This document shows, piece by piece, positions 46,799-56,228 of a stretch of DNA of 64,000 nt (positions are counted from its first letter, which is position 1; each line of letters begins with the position of its first letter). The stretch is taken from NCBI GenBank assembly GCA_965214335.1, contig CBDCBO010000012.1, positions 1 through 64,000 of the forward strand, in the 5' to 3' direction. The stretch comes from Velthaea sp965214335 (GTDB lineage: Bacteria > Vulcanimicrobiota > Vulcanimicrobiia > Vulcanimicrobiales > Vulcanimicrobiaceae). The notes under the pieces were generated by a model. It worked only from the letters and a program-made list of their open reading frames with translations. It did not search any database and was not told the DNA's origin. A program made the translations under genes and the position numbers.

Positions 46799-48067
46799 GT
46801 GCAGACACTATCTCCGGTCGAGCTCGACCGAGGCGAGCTGGCGCGGCAGTACCGTGCGAACCGGCAGCGCTCGGCTCAACTCTTCGGCTCGATCGACCCG
46901 GACGTATTTTACGAAGCACCGATCCCGCTGCGGCATCCCTTCATTTTTTACGCCGGTCACTTTCCGGCATTCGCGTTCATCACGCTCGTGCGGGACGGAC
47001 TCGGCGAAGCCTCGGTCGACCGCCGGCTCGAAGTGCTCTTCAATCGCGGTATCGACCCCGAGTCGCTCGACGTGGCGCGAACGCACCAACGCTCGGATTG
47101 GCCCCGTCGCGAGATCGTCGGCGCCTTTGGCGACGCCTGTGACGAGCGGATCCTGGCGGCATTTGCCGGTGCGCGACTCGATAATCCCGCCGTACCGCAT
47201 CTCGAGCGCGCGCAAGCGGCGTATAACATTCTCGAGCACGAAGAGATGCACCACGAAACGCTGCTGTATATCGTGCATCGGCTGCCCGACGAACGCAAAC
47301 GCTTCGCGCGCAGCGATCACCGCGACGTCATGCCGGCCCGGCGCGACATCGTTCCTATCCCGGCTGGATCGGCGACGCTGGGCGCGACCCGCGACGATCT
47401 GCTTTTCGGCTGGGACAACGAATTCGGCGCGCACACGGTCGACGTCGGCGCCTTCGGATGCGACGTATACGACGTCACCAACGGCGACTATGCCGCATTC
47501 GTGCGCGACGGCGGACCGCCGGCGCCGTTCTGGGTCGAAGGCAACGGCGCATGGTCGCTGCGCACGCTGGCGGAAACGATTCCGCTGCCGCTATCGTGGC
47601 CGGTGTATTGTACCAACGCCCAGGCCGCCGCGTTCGCGCGCTGGTCGGGGGCCCGATTGCTCACCGAAGCCGAATATCACCGCGCGGCATATGGAAGTCC
47701 GAGCGGGGTCGAGCGGCTGCAGCCGTGGGGCGGTACCGCGGCCGATTCGAACTATGGCAATTTCGATTTTAAACGCTTCGATCCCGAACCGGTCGGTTCG
47801 TATCCACACGGAGCGAGCGCGTGGGGCGTGCACGATCTCGTCGGCAATGGCTGGGAGTGGACGTCGACGCCATTCGCGCCGTTCGCCGGCTTCGCGCCGA
47901 TGGCGTCGTACCCGCAGTATTCCGCTGATTTCTTTGACCACGAACACTTCGTGATGAAAGGTGCGGCGCCGGTGACATCGCGCAATCTCGTGCGGCGCAG
48001 TTTCCGCAATTGGTATCGGCGCGACTACCCCTACATGTACGCCACGTTCCGGCGGGCGTATGATTAG
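46799..48067 (+). CDS. EgtB/OvoA-like sulfoxide synthase family protein
   Basis: A 422-aa protein with an N-terminal DinB-like helical domain holding the iron-ligand pattern HEEMHHETLL (HxxxH) and an earlier His in YAGHFPAF, and a C-terminal FGE-sulfatase domain (about 190-420; LLTEAEYHRAAYG, GNGWEWTSTPF). This architecture defines EgtB/OvoA enzymes, nonheme-iron sulfoxide synthases of ergothioneine or ovothiol synthesis. No egtD or other thiohistidine gene is nearby, so the substrate is open. GTG 46799 is the start. Confidence 0.78.
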   Translation: MQTLSPVELDRGELARQYRANRQRSAQLFGSIDPDVFYEAPIPLRHPFIFYAGHFPAFAFITLVRDGLGEASVDRRLEVLFNRGIDPESLDVARTHQRSDWPRREIVGAFGDACDERILAAFAGARLDNPAVPHLERAQAAYNILEHEEMHHETLLYIVHRLPDERKRFARSDHRDVMPARRDIVPIPAGSATLGATRDDLLFGWDNEFGAHTVDVGAFGCDVYDVTNGDYAAFVRDGGPPAPFWVEGNGAWSLRTLAETIPLPLSWPVYCTNAQAAAFARWSGARLLTEAEYHRAAYGSPSGVERLQPWGGTAADSNYGNFDFKRFDPEPVGSYPHGASAWGVHDLVGNGWEWTSTPFAPFAGFAPMASYPQYSADFFDHEHFVMKGAAPVTSRNLVRRSFRNWYRRDYPYMYATFRRAYD

Positions 48068-48084
48068 CGCCCGGTAGCGTCGCG

Positions 48085-49284
48085 ATGTGTGCCGGCGACG
48101 GCGGCTCTCCGCTGCGAGACACGTTATTCTCACGCGGCGATTTCTTGAGCGTCGCCGGCGCAACGATGACCCCCTTAGCGGGCGGGTCGAACGATGAAGG
48201 CATCGGCGATGTCGGCCGCTATCCGCTATCGCCCGTGCCGGCGGCGTTATCCGTGGGCAACGCGCTAGCCGCCGCGCTGGCCGCACGTTCGCCGCTAGCG
48301 CAGTCGACCTTCGCGCGCGTCGCGGCGTTGGCTGCATCGATCGGCGATGCGGAATTACGCGAATCGGTCGTGGCGCTGCTGCACGACCCGCGTCCGCGCT
48401 ATGCCCGCGCCTATCAGACCGATCGCGACCGGCTCGCGCTGCGCGATGCGTTAGCGGCGGCCGGCTTCGTGACGGCGGATGCGCCGGTGACCGGCATCTT
48501 TCCGCCCGGAACCCAGGCCGATACAGGAGTCGCAGTCCAACCGTTTTGGTCGACGCCTGGTTCGAGCAACGGATCGCACCACGCCTATCCGGGCGGTCTT
48601 GCCGTCCACGAATATTTTAACGCGTCGATGGCGCAAGCGTTTGCGCGCACCTACGACCACCACTATTTTAGCGACACGGCGACCGTCGATCGCGATACCG
48701 TTGTCGGGGCTGCACTTTACCACGATATCTGCAAGACCGTCGTGTTCGGTTGGAATGCGGACGGCTCGCTGTTCGACGAGCTGACGATCGCTGGTACGGG
48801 CGCGCATCATATTCTGTCCGGTGCCGAGGCGATCGTACGCGGCCGCACGCCGCGGTTCGTCACGACGCTCTTGAGCGCCCACGCGGCGCCATCGCTTGGC
48901 GATGAGGCGAAAGTGGCCGCCTGGTGCCGCGCCGCAGCGCTCGTCGCGGGGGTCGATCCGGTCGAGTTCGGGGTATTGACACGTGCCGGCGAACTGTCGG
49001 CCCAACCGGCGCCGCTCGAAGCGTTCATCAGCCACTTGAGCGATCACGACTACGTGCTGAGCATCGCAGCGATGCAGAGCGTGGGCGCACGTCTGCAAAG
49101 CCGTTTTACCGCTTCCGCGAACCGGCCGGCGCCGCCGCCGCCGTACGCCACCTTTGCCTGGTATCGCAGCGCGATCCTCACCCGCACCTCGGCAATCGCC
49201 TTATACGATCTGCTCGGCCGGAGCGGCGGCGCGGGGTTCGATGCGGCAGTATCGCGGGCCGAGATCGACCTCTGGCCGGCCTAG
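48085..49284 (+). CDS. HD-domain-like metal-dependent phosphohydrolase
   Basis: A 399-aa protein of unrecognised specificity. A likely HD-superfamily core has HHAYPGGLAVHEYF (about residues 165-178), then YHDICKT (about 212-218) as the HD doublet, GAHHILSG and ISHLSDHDYV as further ligand candidates. The N-terminal 100 residues lack known motifs. It starts 18 bp after the EgtB-like gene on the same strand, so they may be co-transcribed. Confidence 0.6.
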   Translation: MCAGDGGSPLRDTLFSRGDFLSVAGATMTPLAGGSNDEGIGDVGRYPLSPVPAALSVGNALAAALAARSPLAQSTFARVAALAASIGDAELRESVVALLHDPRPRYARAYQTDRDRLALRDALAAAGFVTADAPVTGIFPPGTQADTGVAVQPFWSTPGSSNGSHHAYPGGLAVHEYFNASMAQAFARTYDHHYFSDTATVDRDTVVGAALYHDICKTVVFGWNADGSLFDELTIAGTGAHHILSGAEAIVRGRTPRFVTTLLSAHAAPSLGDEAKVAAWCRAAALVAGVDPVEFGVLTRAGELSAQPAPLEAFISHLSDHDYVLSIAAMQSVGARLQSRFTASANRPAPPPPYATFAWYRSAILTRTSAIALYDLLGRSGGAGFDAAVSRAEIDLWPA

Positions 49285-49304
49285 CCGCCCGTCGGCACCA
49301 ACTT

Positions 49305-50351
49305 TTATACGGCTGAAATGTCGAGCATGACTTTAATGGTCGAACGGTCGTCCATCGCGACGTATCCTTGGGGCGCGCTTTCGAGCGGCAACGTTAGCGT
49401 GAGCACGGCGCCGGGGTCGATCGTGCCCTTGACCACATCGGCCATCAACTCATCGATGTACGCCCGCGTCGGCGCGAGCGCACCGGCGATCGTTACGTTG
49501 CTGCCGAACAGCTTACGGGCGTCGAACGTCGACACGCCGTAGGGCACGCCGACAAATGCCAGCGTTCCGCCGGGACGCGTAATGGAAACGCCGAAATCCA
49601 TGGTCGCTTGCGAGCCGACCGCTTCAACGACGCACAGCACGCCGCCGTCAGTCGCATCGATGATTTCTTGCGCGGCGTCCGGATCCTTCGAATCGATGAT
49701 GTCGGTCGCTCCGAAGGTTCGCGCCAGTTCGAGGCGCGATTGATGGTGGCCGATCGCGAAGATGCGCGCCGCGTTCGAACGTTTGGCCGAAATGATCGCG
49801 CACAAGCCGACTGCGCCGTCGCCGATAACCGCCACGCTGCTGCCGGCTTTGACGCCGGCGCGCACACAGCCGTGGTGACCGGTCGACATCACGTCGGTGA
49901 GCGTTAGCGCCGATGCGCGTTTAGCGGCGTCGTGCGCGACGCCGGCTGGAATCGGGCGCAAGGTTGCATCGGCAAAGGGGACGCGCACGAACTGACCTTG
50001 TCCGCCGTCTTCATCCGTGCCGCCCCAAAAGCCGCCGTGACGGCACGATGTGTATATTCCGGCGTGGCAGTAATCGCACGTGTTATCGCTATAGCTGAAC
50101 GGCGCTGCAACGACGTCGCCCCGCTTGTATGCCGTTAACGCCGCTCCCGCTTCTTCCACCACGCCGATGAATTCGTGCCCGATGCGCGAACCGGGCTGCC
50201 ATTGGGCGACACCCCGATACGGCCACAGATCCGACCCGCAGATCGCGGCATTGACGACACGCACGACGGCGTCGCCGGGCGCTTGAATTCTGGGATCGGG
50301 CACGGTTTCAACGCGGATGTCGCGCGGCCCGTGATATACAGCTGCTTTCAT
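49305..50351 (-). CDS. Zinc-dependent alcohol dehydrogenase
   Basis: A 348-aa medium-chain dehydrogenase. Catalytic zinc region GHEFIGVVEEAG with an upstream Cys in AAICGSDLWPY, structural zinc CDYCHAGIYTSC, and NAD(P) fold GDGAVGLCAI at about residue 178. ATG 50351. Substrate unknown; the nearest style is the glutathione-independent or sorbitol-type MDR group with an incomplete structural-zinc set (two of the usual four Cys in the visible motif, CxxC...C). Confidence 0.85.
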   Translation of the reverse strand: MKAAVYHGPRDIRVETVPDPRIQAPGDAVVRVVNAAICGSDLWPYRGVAQWQPGSRIGHEFIGVVEEAGAALTAYKRGDVVAAPFSYSDNTCDYCHAGIYTSCRHGGFWGGTDEDGGQGQFVRVPFADATLRPIPAGVAHDAAKRASALTLTDVMSTGHHGCVRAGVKAGSSVAVIGDGAVGLCAIISAKRSNAARIFAIGHHQSRLELARTFGATDIIDSKDPDAAQEIIDATDGGVLCVVEAVGSQATMDFGVSITRPGGTLAFVGVPYGVSTFDARKLFGSNVTIAGALAPTRAYIDELMADVVKGTIDPGAVLTLTLPLESAPQGYVAMDDRSTIKVMLDISAV

Positions 50352-50468
50352 GCTGTCTGCGACTCAGACCGCTAGCGCGAAGTTTCGCGCCGGGCCGAGC
50401 GTTTCCACGCGACCGGCTCGCCGCTGCTGCCGAAGTACGTCGCTTCGCGGCGCACGGCGGCATCACGT

Positions 50469-52130
50469 TCAAATATCGTATTGCCAGGTATTCCAGAATG
50501 CGGTCACCGCGTGCGCGGGCCGAAAGCCGTGCAGATCGTCACTCGCGACGTTGAAAAACCGGTCGAACCACAATGTGAGGAACGGCGCCTGGTCGACGAT
50601 AAGATCTTGGATGTGCGCGTAGGCTGTTTTACGCACCGCCGGATCGTACGACGTTAAGGCGATGCGTTCGTACCGGTCGACCGCCGGATCACAGAAGCGA
50701 TAGTAATTTTGCGCGACCGGTGCCCGTGCGCCGCACGTGACGATCATCGAATCATCGGGGTCGACACCGTTGAGCCAACTCGTGAGTGCCAGATCCATCT
50801 TGCCGCCTTGCACGATGCCGCCGGCGCCGGCGGAGGCGAACATCAAACTCGATGCGTACTGCTTCACGATCAATTCGATGCCGGCCGCTTTCCATTGCGA
50901 CTGCAGCAACACCGCAACACGCTGATCGGTCGCGCGGCCGGAAAGGGTCGCGATCTCGATCGCGAACCGCTTGCCGGATTTGATCCGGATACCGTCGGCC
51001 CCGGGGCGCCAACCCGCCGCGTTGAGCAGCGCATCGGCACGCGCGAGATCGAAGCCGATACCGTGAACGTGCGAATCGTAGGCCCACGAGCCCGGTGGTT
51101 GATCGCCGTCGCCGCTCCGGTTGACGCCGAACGAGGTAGCTTCGATGATCTGCTTGCGATCGGTGGCGGAGGCCAATGCTTGGCGCACGTGCACGTCGTC
51201 GAGCGGCGCGCGCGTCGTATTGAAACCGAGCTGCGAATACCAAACGAACGGCGTTAAGAGCGCGTGCGTGCCGTTGATATCTTTGGCGGTCGGGTAGAGC
51301 GCTGCGTCGGCGTTATACCACAGATCGATTTCATGCGTCCGCAGCTGCGTGACGATGGTCTGCTCATCCGATATCGCGGAATAGTCGACTTCGCGAAGTT
51401 TCGGCGGTCCGCGCCAGTAATCCGGATTTGCAATCATCCGGATCTTCTCGCCGCGGTGCCAAACGAGGACTTTGAATGGACCGGTTCCGACCGGTGCGCC
51501 GTTGAACGGAATTCGGTTGAGATCGGCATATTTTTCGAGCAGGTGTTTGGGATACACCGGGATCGGAATTTCACCCTGAGTGAGAAACGTATCGACGAAC
51601 GGCGCATAGGCGCGGTCCAGATGGACGACGATCGTTGCCGCATCGCGTTTATCGATCCGCGTAATGCGCGCGTACGCGGTGCGGTCGCCGACGTTCGTGC
51701 GCGGATTCATGATCGCATGCCAGGTAAAAATGACGTCATCGGCGCTGAAGGGCACACCGTCGTGCCAGCGCACGCCGCGCCGTAGATGATAGGTGATCGT
51801 CCGGCCGTCACGCGCGATCCCGCCGTTGGCCAGCGTCGGCTCGACCGTCGCAAGTTCGGGAAAGAGCTTATCGCGATCGTCGTAGTTAAATAAAAATCCG
51901 CCCCAAAACATCGCTAAGTCGAAATCGATTTGAAAGTTGCCCACGATCGGACTCAGTGTATCGGGATCCGAGTTACTGGCGATGCGGAGAACGCCGGGCT
52001 GCGTCCAGGCATGCCGGCCGCCGCTGCTCGCACCGATACCGACGCGCGTGCAAGCGCCGAGCAGCACGATCAGGCTGATTGCCAGCGACGGCCGGAGCAG
52101 CGATTCGAGAAGCCGTCGGCGTGGCGTCAA
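50469..52130 (-). CDS. Peptide-type ABC substrate-binding lipoprotein
   Basis: A 553-aa family 5 solute-binding protein (DppA/OppA type). The lipoprotein signal ends in LLGACTRVG. The family signature TITYHLRRGVRWHDGVPFSA appears near residue 110 and FNTTRAPLDDVHVRQAL near 295. It overlaps the upstream aminotransferase gene by 4 bp and resembles the other binding protein at 53281. No permease or ATPase gene is nearby, so it must use a transporter encoded elsewhere or act differently. Confidence 0.87.
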   Translation of the reverse strand: MTPRRRLLESLLRPSLAISLIVLLGACTRVGIGASSGGRHAWTQPGVLRIASNSDPDTLSPIVGNFQIDFDLAMFWGGFLFNYDDRDKLFPELATVEPTLANGGIARDGRTITYHLRRGVRWHDGVPFSADDVIFTWHAIMNPRTNVGDRTAYARITRIDKRDAATIVVHLDRAYAPFVDTFLTQGEIPIPVYPKHLLEKYADLNRIPFNGAPVGTGPFKVLVWHRGEKIRMIANPDYWRGPPKLREVDYSAISDEQTIVTQLRTHEIDLWYNADAALYPTAKDINGTHALLTPFVWYSQLGFNTTRAPLDDVHVRQALASATDRKQIIEATSFGVNRSGDGDQPPGSWAYDSHVHGIGFDLARADALLNAAGWRPGADGIRIKSGKRFAIEIATLSGRATDQRVAVLLQSQWKAAGIELIVKQYASSLMFASAGAGGIVQGGKMDLALTSWLNGVDPDDSMIVTCGARAPVAQNYYRFCDPAVDRYERIALTSYDPAVRKTAYAHIQDLIVDQAPFLTLWFDRFFNVASDDLHGFRPAHAVTAFWNTWQYDI

Positions 52131-53296
52131 ACGGGCGCCGACAGCCCGGCGAACACGGCGCCAATCCGGTCGATACCGGCGCGCAGCGCTTCATCGCTCG
52201 TCGCGAAGGAGATGCGAAAGTGGCCTTCGCCGCTAGGCCCGTATTCACGTCCGGCGCGCACCGCGACGCCGCCGGCATGCATGCGCGCGGCCAGATCCGC
52301 CGAGCCGATCGGTGCCGCGTAGCGCGCGAAGACATAGAATCCGCCCTCCGGCTCGACGGCCGTAATGCCGTCGATGCCGCGCAAGCGTTCGAGCGCGAGT
52401 GCGCGCCGTTCGGTAAATCGGGCAAGCCAGACGCCGGCGTTGCGCGCGCCGACAGCGAGCGCGACGAGCGCCGCGCGTTGCACGAACGCGTTGCTCGTGC
52501 CGTTAAACGCGCGGTGAATAACGCCGGCGGCTTTCACGATCGCTGCCGGACCCGCCAGGTAGCCGATCCGCCAGCCCGTCATCGCATACGCCTTGGAAAA
52601 CGTCTGGGCGTAGATCAGCCGGTCGCGCAGCGCCGGCAAGCTGAGCCCCGAAACGAACGGCCGGCCGTCGTACACGAGCGAATAATACGCTTCGTCGGTA
52701 AGCACGTAGGCCGAAGATTCGGCGACGAGTTGCGCGACGCGTTCCCACTCGTCGGCCCGATAAACCACGCCGGTCGGATTACCCGGCGTGCACAAAACCA
52801 GTAAGCGCGCCCCGTCCAGCGCGTGAGCCAGCCGGTCGAAGTCGAGATGAAAGTCGGGCAACACCGGAACGAAGACGGGCACGCCGCCCGCCAGCTGGAC
52901 CAGATCGGCATATAACGAGTATGACGGTTCGGGAATGACGACGCGATCGCCCGGATTGACGATCGCCGTAATAGCCGCCGCCAGACCGGCGCTCGCGCCA
53001 TGCGTTACAAGAATCTGATTGCCGGCGAACGGTGCGCCGGCGGTGTGCGACACAATGCCCGCAAGCGCTTCGCGCAATTCCGCATCGCCGACCGGGTCGG
53101 TATAACGGGTGTGTCCGGCGCGCAGCGCATCGACCGCCGCTTCAACGATCGGAGCCGGTGTAGCAAAGTCCGGCTCACCCATCGCAAGCGAGATGACGCC
53201 GGCGACTTTGGCAAAGCTCGGACGCAGCGACGTTGCTTCGATGCGCTGCACCGCGCGGGCGCTCTCAAAGGCGATTTCCACTATTTCCACTCCCAT
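52127..53296 (-). CDS. Class I/II PLP aminotransferase
   Basis: About 389 aa, fold type I aspartate aminotransferase family. The N-terminal arm leads to LAMGEPDFATPAPI, then CTPGNPTGVVY, and the PLP lysine in TFSKAYAMTGWRIGYL; a C-terminal Arg site lies in EGHFRISFA. ATG 53296 is used; ATG 53311 would add five residues. It overlaps both flanking binding-protein genes, which makes a tightly coupled SBP-aminotransferase-SBP operon. An amino acid released from an imported peptide is the natural substrate guess. Confidence 0.88.
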   Translation of the reverse strand: MGVEIVEIAFESARAVQRIEATSLRPSFAKVAGVISLAMGEPDFATPAPIVEAAVDALRAGHTRYTDPVGDAELREALAGIVSHTAGAPFAGNQILVTHGASAGLAAAITAIVNPGDRVVIPEPSYSLYADLVQLAGGVPVFVPVLPDFHLDFDRLAHALDGARLLVLCTPGNPTGVVYRADEWERVAQLVAESSAYVLTDEAYYSLVYDGRPFVSGLSLPALRDRLIYAQTFSKAYAMTGWRIGYLAGPAAIVKAAGVIHRAFNGTSNAFVQRAALVALAVGARNAGVWLARFTERRALALERLRGIDGITAVEPEGGFYVFARYAAPIGSADLAARMHAGGVAVRAGREYGPSGEGHFRISFATSDEALRAGIDRIGAVFAGLSAPV

Positions 53297-54888
53297 TGGC
53301 CGATGTTCCAAAAATCAGAATTGACCGTCTCGGGCCGCACGCCGTGCAAGTCGCCGCTCCACGCGTATAAAAAACGTTCCCACAAAACGGGCATCACGGG
53401 CGCTGCAGCGCGCACCCGGCGATCGAACTCCGCGACAATCGTGCGACGGGCCGCGACATCGTCGATGGTGCGTGACATATGCAGCAGTGCGTCCACCGCC
53501 GGATCGATATATTTGCCATAGTTTTGACCGCGCGGCGGCAACGCCGCGCTCGCGAGGTTGTCGCTCAAATCGGGCCACGGCAATTCACCGTAGGCGATGA
53601 AGGCAATCGAAAAGTTACCGCTTTTCAACACGCCGCCGGGTTGATACAGCACCGTTGATGCCACCGGCCGCAAATCGACGGCAGCGCCGATCGCGCGCCA
53701 CGCGGACTGCAATTCGACGGCGGCATTGAGCAGCACGGTTTGCCCGGCGACCGTGGTCAACGCGAACGCGAGCGGCACGCCGTTCTTATGCCGCACGCCG
53801 TCGGCTCCGGCATGCCAACCGGCCAGATCCAGCAGCGTACGCGCAGCAGCAGCATCGGGGCGCCCCGGCGTTCCGCGCGCCGGCGTGTAAAAGCGCGACC
53901 AGGGCGGCACGAGACCATCGGCGACGAGCGCCGCGCCATGATACGTATTCTTGACCAGCGAATCGCGGTCGATCGCCAGCGATAACGCCCGGCGCACGCG
54001 CACATCGTCGAACGGCGCAACGCGCAAATTGGCGATGACATAATCGAGATAATAGGCCGGCACGAGCTTGACCGTCAGCGTGGGCGAATTGGCGAAGGTC
54101 GAGATTTGGGAAAGCGGTAGATTCGCGACGAAGTCGATCTCGCCGGTATGCTTTTGCAGCGCCAGCGTGTTTTGATCGCTAAAGAAAACGATCCGGATGC
54201 GATCGATATGCGGAGCGCCGCGGAAATAGGCGCGGTTTGCGCGCAGTTCGAGCACCGAGCCGCGATCCCAACGTTCGACCCGATACGGTCCCGTCCCGAC
54301 CGGTGCGCCGCTGAACGCGGCGGCATGAAAGTCGGTTACACCGCGAAGGATGTGTTCGGGCACGATCATGCCGAACTCACCGTTGACGAAGAGTTCGGCG
54401 GTGGCATCCGCCGAGGCGGCATTCAGATGCACGACAACGGTATACGGATCGGGTGTTTGCAAATCGTGAATGATGCTATACCAGCTGCCGAGCGAGAACG
54501 GCACGTGCGGATCGCGTATTTTGGCGAATGTAAACGCGACGTCGCGGGCGGTAAAGGCCACACCGTCTTGCCAGCGGACGCCATGGCGCAGATGATACGT
54601 TAACGTTTTCCCATCGACGCTGATGCCGCCGTTGGCTTTGGTTGGAACCAGCGTCGCCAGATCGGGCTGCAACGCGCCGCGGTCGTCGACGACGATCAAA
54701 CCATCGAAGATCGCTTCCTCGATGTAGTTTTCGATGTACTGCGACGATACGATCGGATCGAGCGTGTTCGGTTGCAGCGGAAGGCCGATGCGCAGCGGCC
54801 GGTCACTCCGTGCGCTCGCGCCCAAGAGCCCGACGGCCGTGAGAACGGCAGCGAGCGTACATATTCGGCGAACCAGCGATGACAGCAT
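53281..54888 (-). CDS. Peptide-type ABC substrate-binding protein (second copy)
   Basis: A 535-aa family 5 solute-binding protein with a Sec signal (about residues 1-26, no lipobox Cys). It has TLTYHLRHGVRWQDGVAFTA near residue 95 and LRVAPFDDVRVRRALSLAID near 270, clearly paralogous to the 50469-52130 protein. It is first in the three-gene operon and divergent from an amidohydrolase gene (about 105 bp apart). Confidence 0.87.
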   Translation of the reverse strand: MLSSLVRRICTLAAVLTAVGLLGASARSDRPLRIGLPLQPNTLDPIVSSQYIENYIEEAIFDGLIVVDDRGALQPDLATLVPTKANGGISVDGKTLTYHLRHGVRWQDGVAFTARDVAFTFAKIRDPHVPFSLGSWYSIIHDLQTPDPYTVVVHLNAASADATAELFVNGEFGMIVPEHILRGVTDFHAAAFSGAPVGTGPYRVERWDRGSVLELRANRAYFRGAPHIDRIRIVFFSDQNTLALQKHTGEIDFVANLPLSQISTFANSPTLTVKLVPAYYLDYVIANLRVAPFDDVRVRRALSLAIDRDSLVKNTYHGAALVADGLVPPWSRFYTPARGTPGRPDAAAARTLLDLAGWHAGADGVRHKNGVPLAFALTTVAGQTVLLNAAVELQSAWRAIGAAVDLRPVASTVLYQPGGVLKSGNFSIAFIAYGELPWPDLSDNLASAALPPRGQNYGKYIDPAVDALLHMSRTIDDVAARRTIVAEFDRRVRAAAPVMPVLWERFLYAWSGDLHGVRPETVNSDFWNIGQWEWK

Positions 54889-54993
54889 GGACTACGGCTT
54901 CGATTCCGCCGGGGGCTCTCTTTTATCAATCCGACCAACGCGCGCCCGCTATGACGGGCAGGACTCCAACCCCGACTACCCGTTTATGACGGT

Positions 54994-56199
54994 ATGGCCC
55001 AAAGCGTCATGTATACCGCAGCACGGCTGTTTTCGGGCAGCGGAACCGCGCACACCGGCTGGTCGGTCCTCGTCGACGGGGAACGCATCGCCGCCGTCGG
55101 TCCAACGGCAACGCTGGAACGCCCCGCCAATACCCGCACGGTCGATCTCGGCAACGCGACACTGATGCCGGGTTTGCTCGATCTACACTCGCACATTTTG
55201 CTCTATGCCTACAACCGCACATCGTGGAACGACCAAGTTCTCTACGAAGCGCAAGCGTTGCGTATCGCGCGGGCGACCGTCGCGCTGCGCGCGACCTTAT
55301 GCGCCGGGTTTACGCTCCTGCGCGATCTGGGCACCGAAGGCGCCGGTTACGCGGATGTCGGGCTGAAGATGGCGGTCGCTCAAGGCGTGATCCCCGGACC
55401 GCGCTTGATCGTGACGACCAGGGCGATCGTCGCAACGGGCTCGTATGGACCGAGCGGCTTTGCGCCCGAATGCGGCTGTCTGCCGGTCGGCGCCGAAGAA
55501 GCCGACGGTCACGACGCGCTTACCCGCGTCGTGCGCGATCAGATCCGGCGCGGCGCGGACTGGATCAAAATTTACGCCGACTATCGCTGGGGGCCGGGCG
55601 GCGAAGCGCGACCGACCTTCACGCTCGCAGAACTACAGTTGGTCGTCGACGTCGCGGAATCCAGCGGCCGGCATGTTGCCGCGCATGCGACGACGGCCGA
55701 AGGTATGCGCCGCGCGGCCCTCGCCGGAGTACGCACGATCGAGCACGGTAGCGCGGGAACGCCCGCGATCTTCGCGCTCATGGCCGAACGGAACGTGGCC
55801 TTCTGCCCGACGCTCGCGGCGTACGATGCAATCGCGCGCTATACCGGCTGGACCGGCGGTGAACCCGAACCGCCCGCGATCGCCGGCCGGCGCGCGTCAT
55901 TTCGCGCCGCGCTCGATTCTGGTGTCACGATCGCCAACGGGAGTGACGTTGCGGTTTTCGACCACGGCGAAAACGCGCGCGAACTCGAGTTACTCGTCGC
56001 GTACGGCATGTCACCGCAGCAGGCACTCGAAGCCGCGACGTCCGTCGCAGCCGGCGTCGTCGACCTCGCGAACGAGCGCGGCGCCCTGCGGGCCGGCTTG
56101 ACCGCGGATATCATTGCCGTCGGCGGCGATCCGTTTAGCGATATGGGCGCGCTGCGCGACATCCGGCTGGTCGTGCAAGCCGGGACCGTCATCGCGTAA
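54994..56199 (+). CDS. Amidohydrolase (imidazolonepropionase/prolidase-like)
   Basis: A 401-aa metal-dependent hydrolase of the amidohydrolase superfamily. Metal motifs: LLDLHSHI (HxH, about residues 66-70), a probable carboxylated Lys in DWIKIY, His in VAAHATT and IEHGSAG, and the catalytic Asp in NGSDVAVF. The closest group by motif spacing is the Xaa-Pro dipeptidase/imidazolonepropionase-like COG1228. It is divergent from the SBP-aminotransferase-SBP operon, so it may hydrolyse an imported dipeptide-like compound in the cytoplasm. Confidence 0.85.
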   Translation: MAQSVMYTAARLFSGSGTAHTGWSVLVDGERIAAVGPTATLERPANTRTVDLGNATLMPGLLDLHSHILLYAYNRTSWNDQVLYEAQALRIARATVALRATLCAGFTLLRDLGTEGAGYADVGLKMAVAQGVIPGPRLIVTTRAIVATGSYGPSGFAPECGCLPVGAEEADGHDALTRVVRDQIRRGADWIKIYADYRWGPGGEARPTFTLAELQLVVDVAESSGRHVAAHATTAEGMRRAALAGVRTIEHGSAGTPAIFALMAERNVAFCPTLAAYDAIARYTGWTGGEPEPPAIAGRRASFRAALDSGVTIANGSDVAVFDHGENARELELLVAYGMSPQQALEAATSVAAGVVDLANERGALRAGLTADIIAVGGDPFSDMGALRDIRLVVQAGTVIA

Positions 56200-56228
56200 A
56201 TCCGGCTGTGCAGCGCGACGAACCGGCG

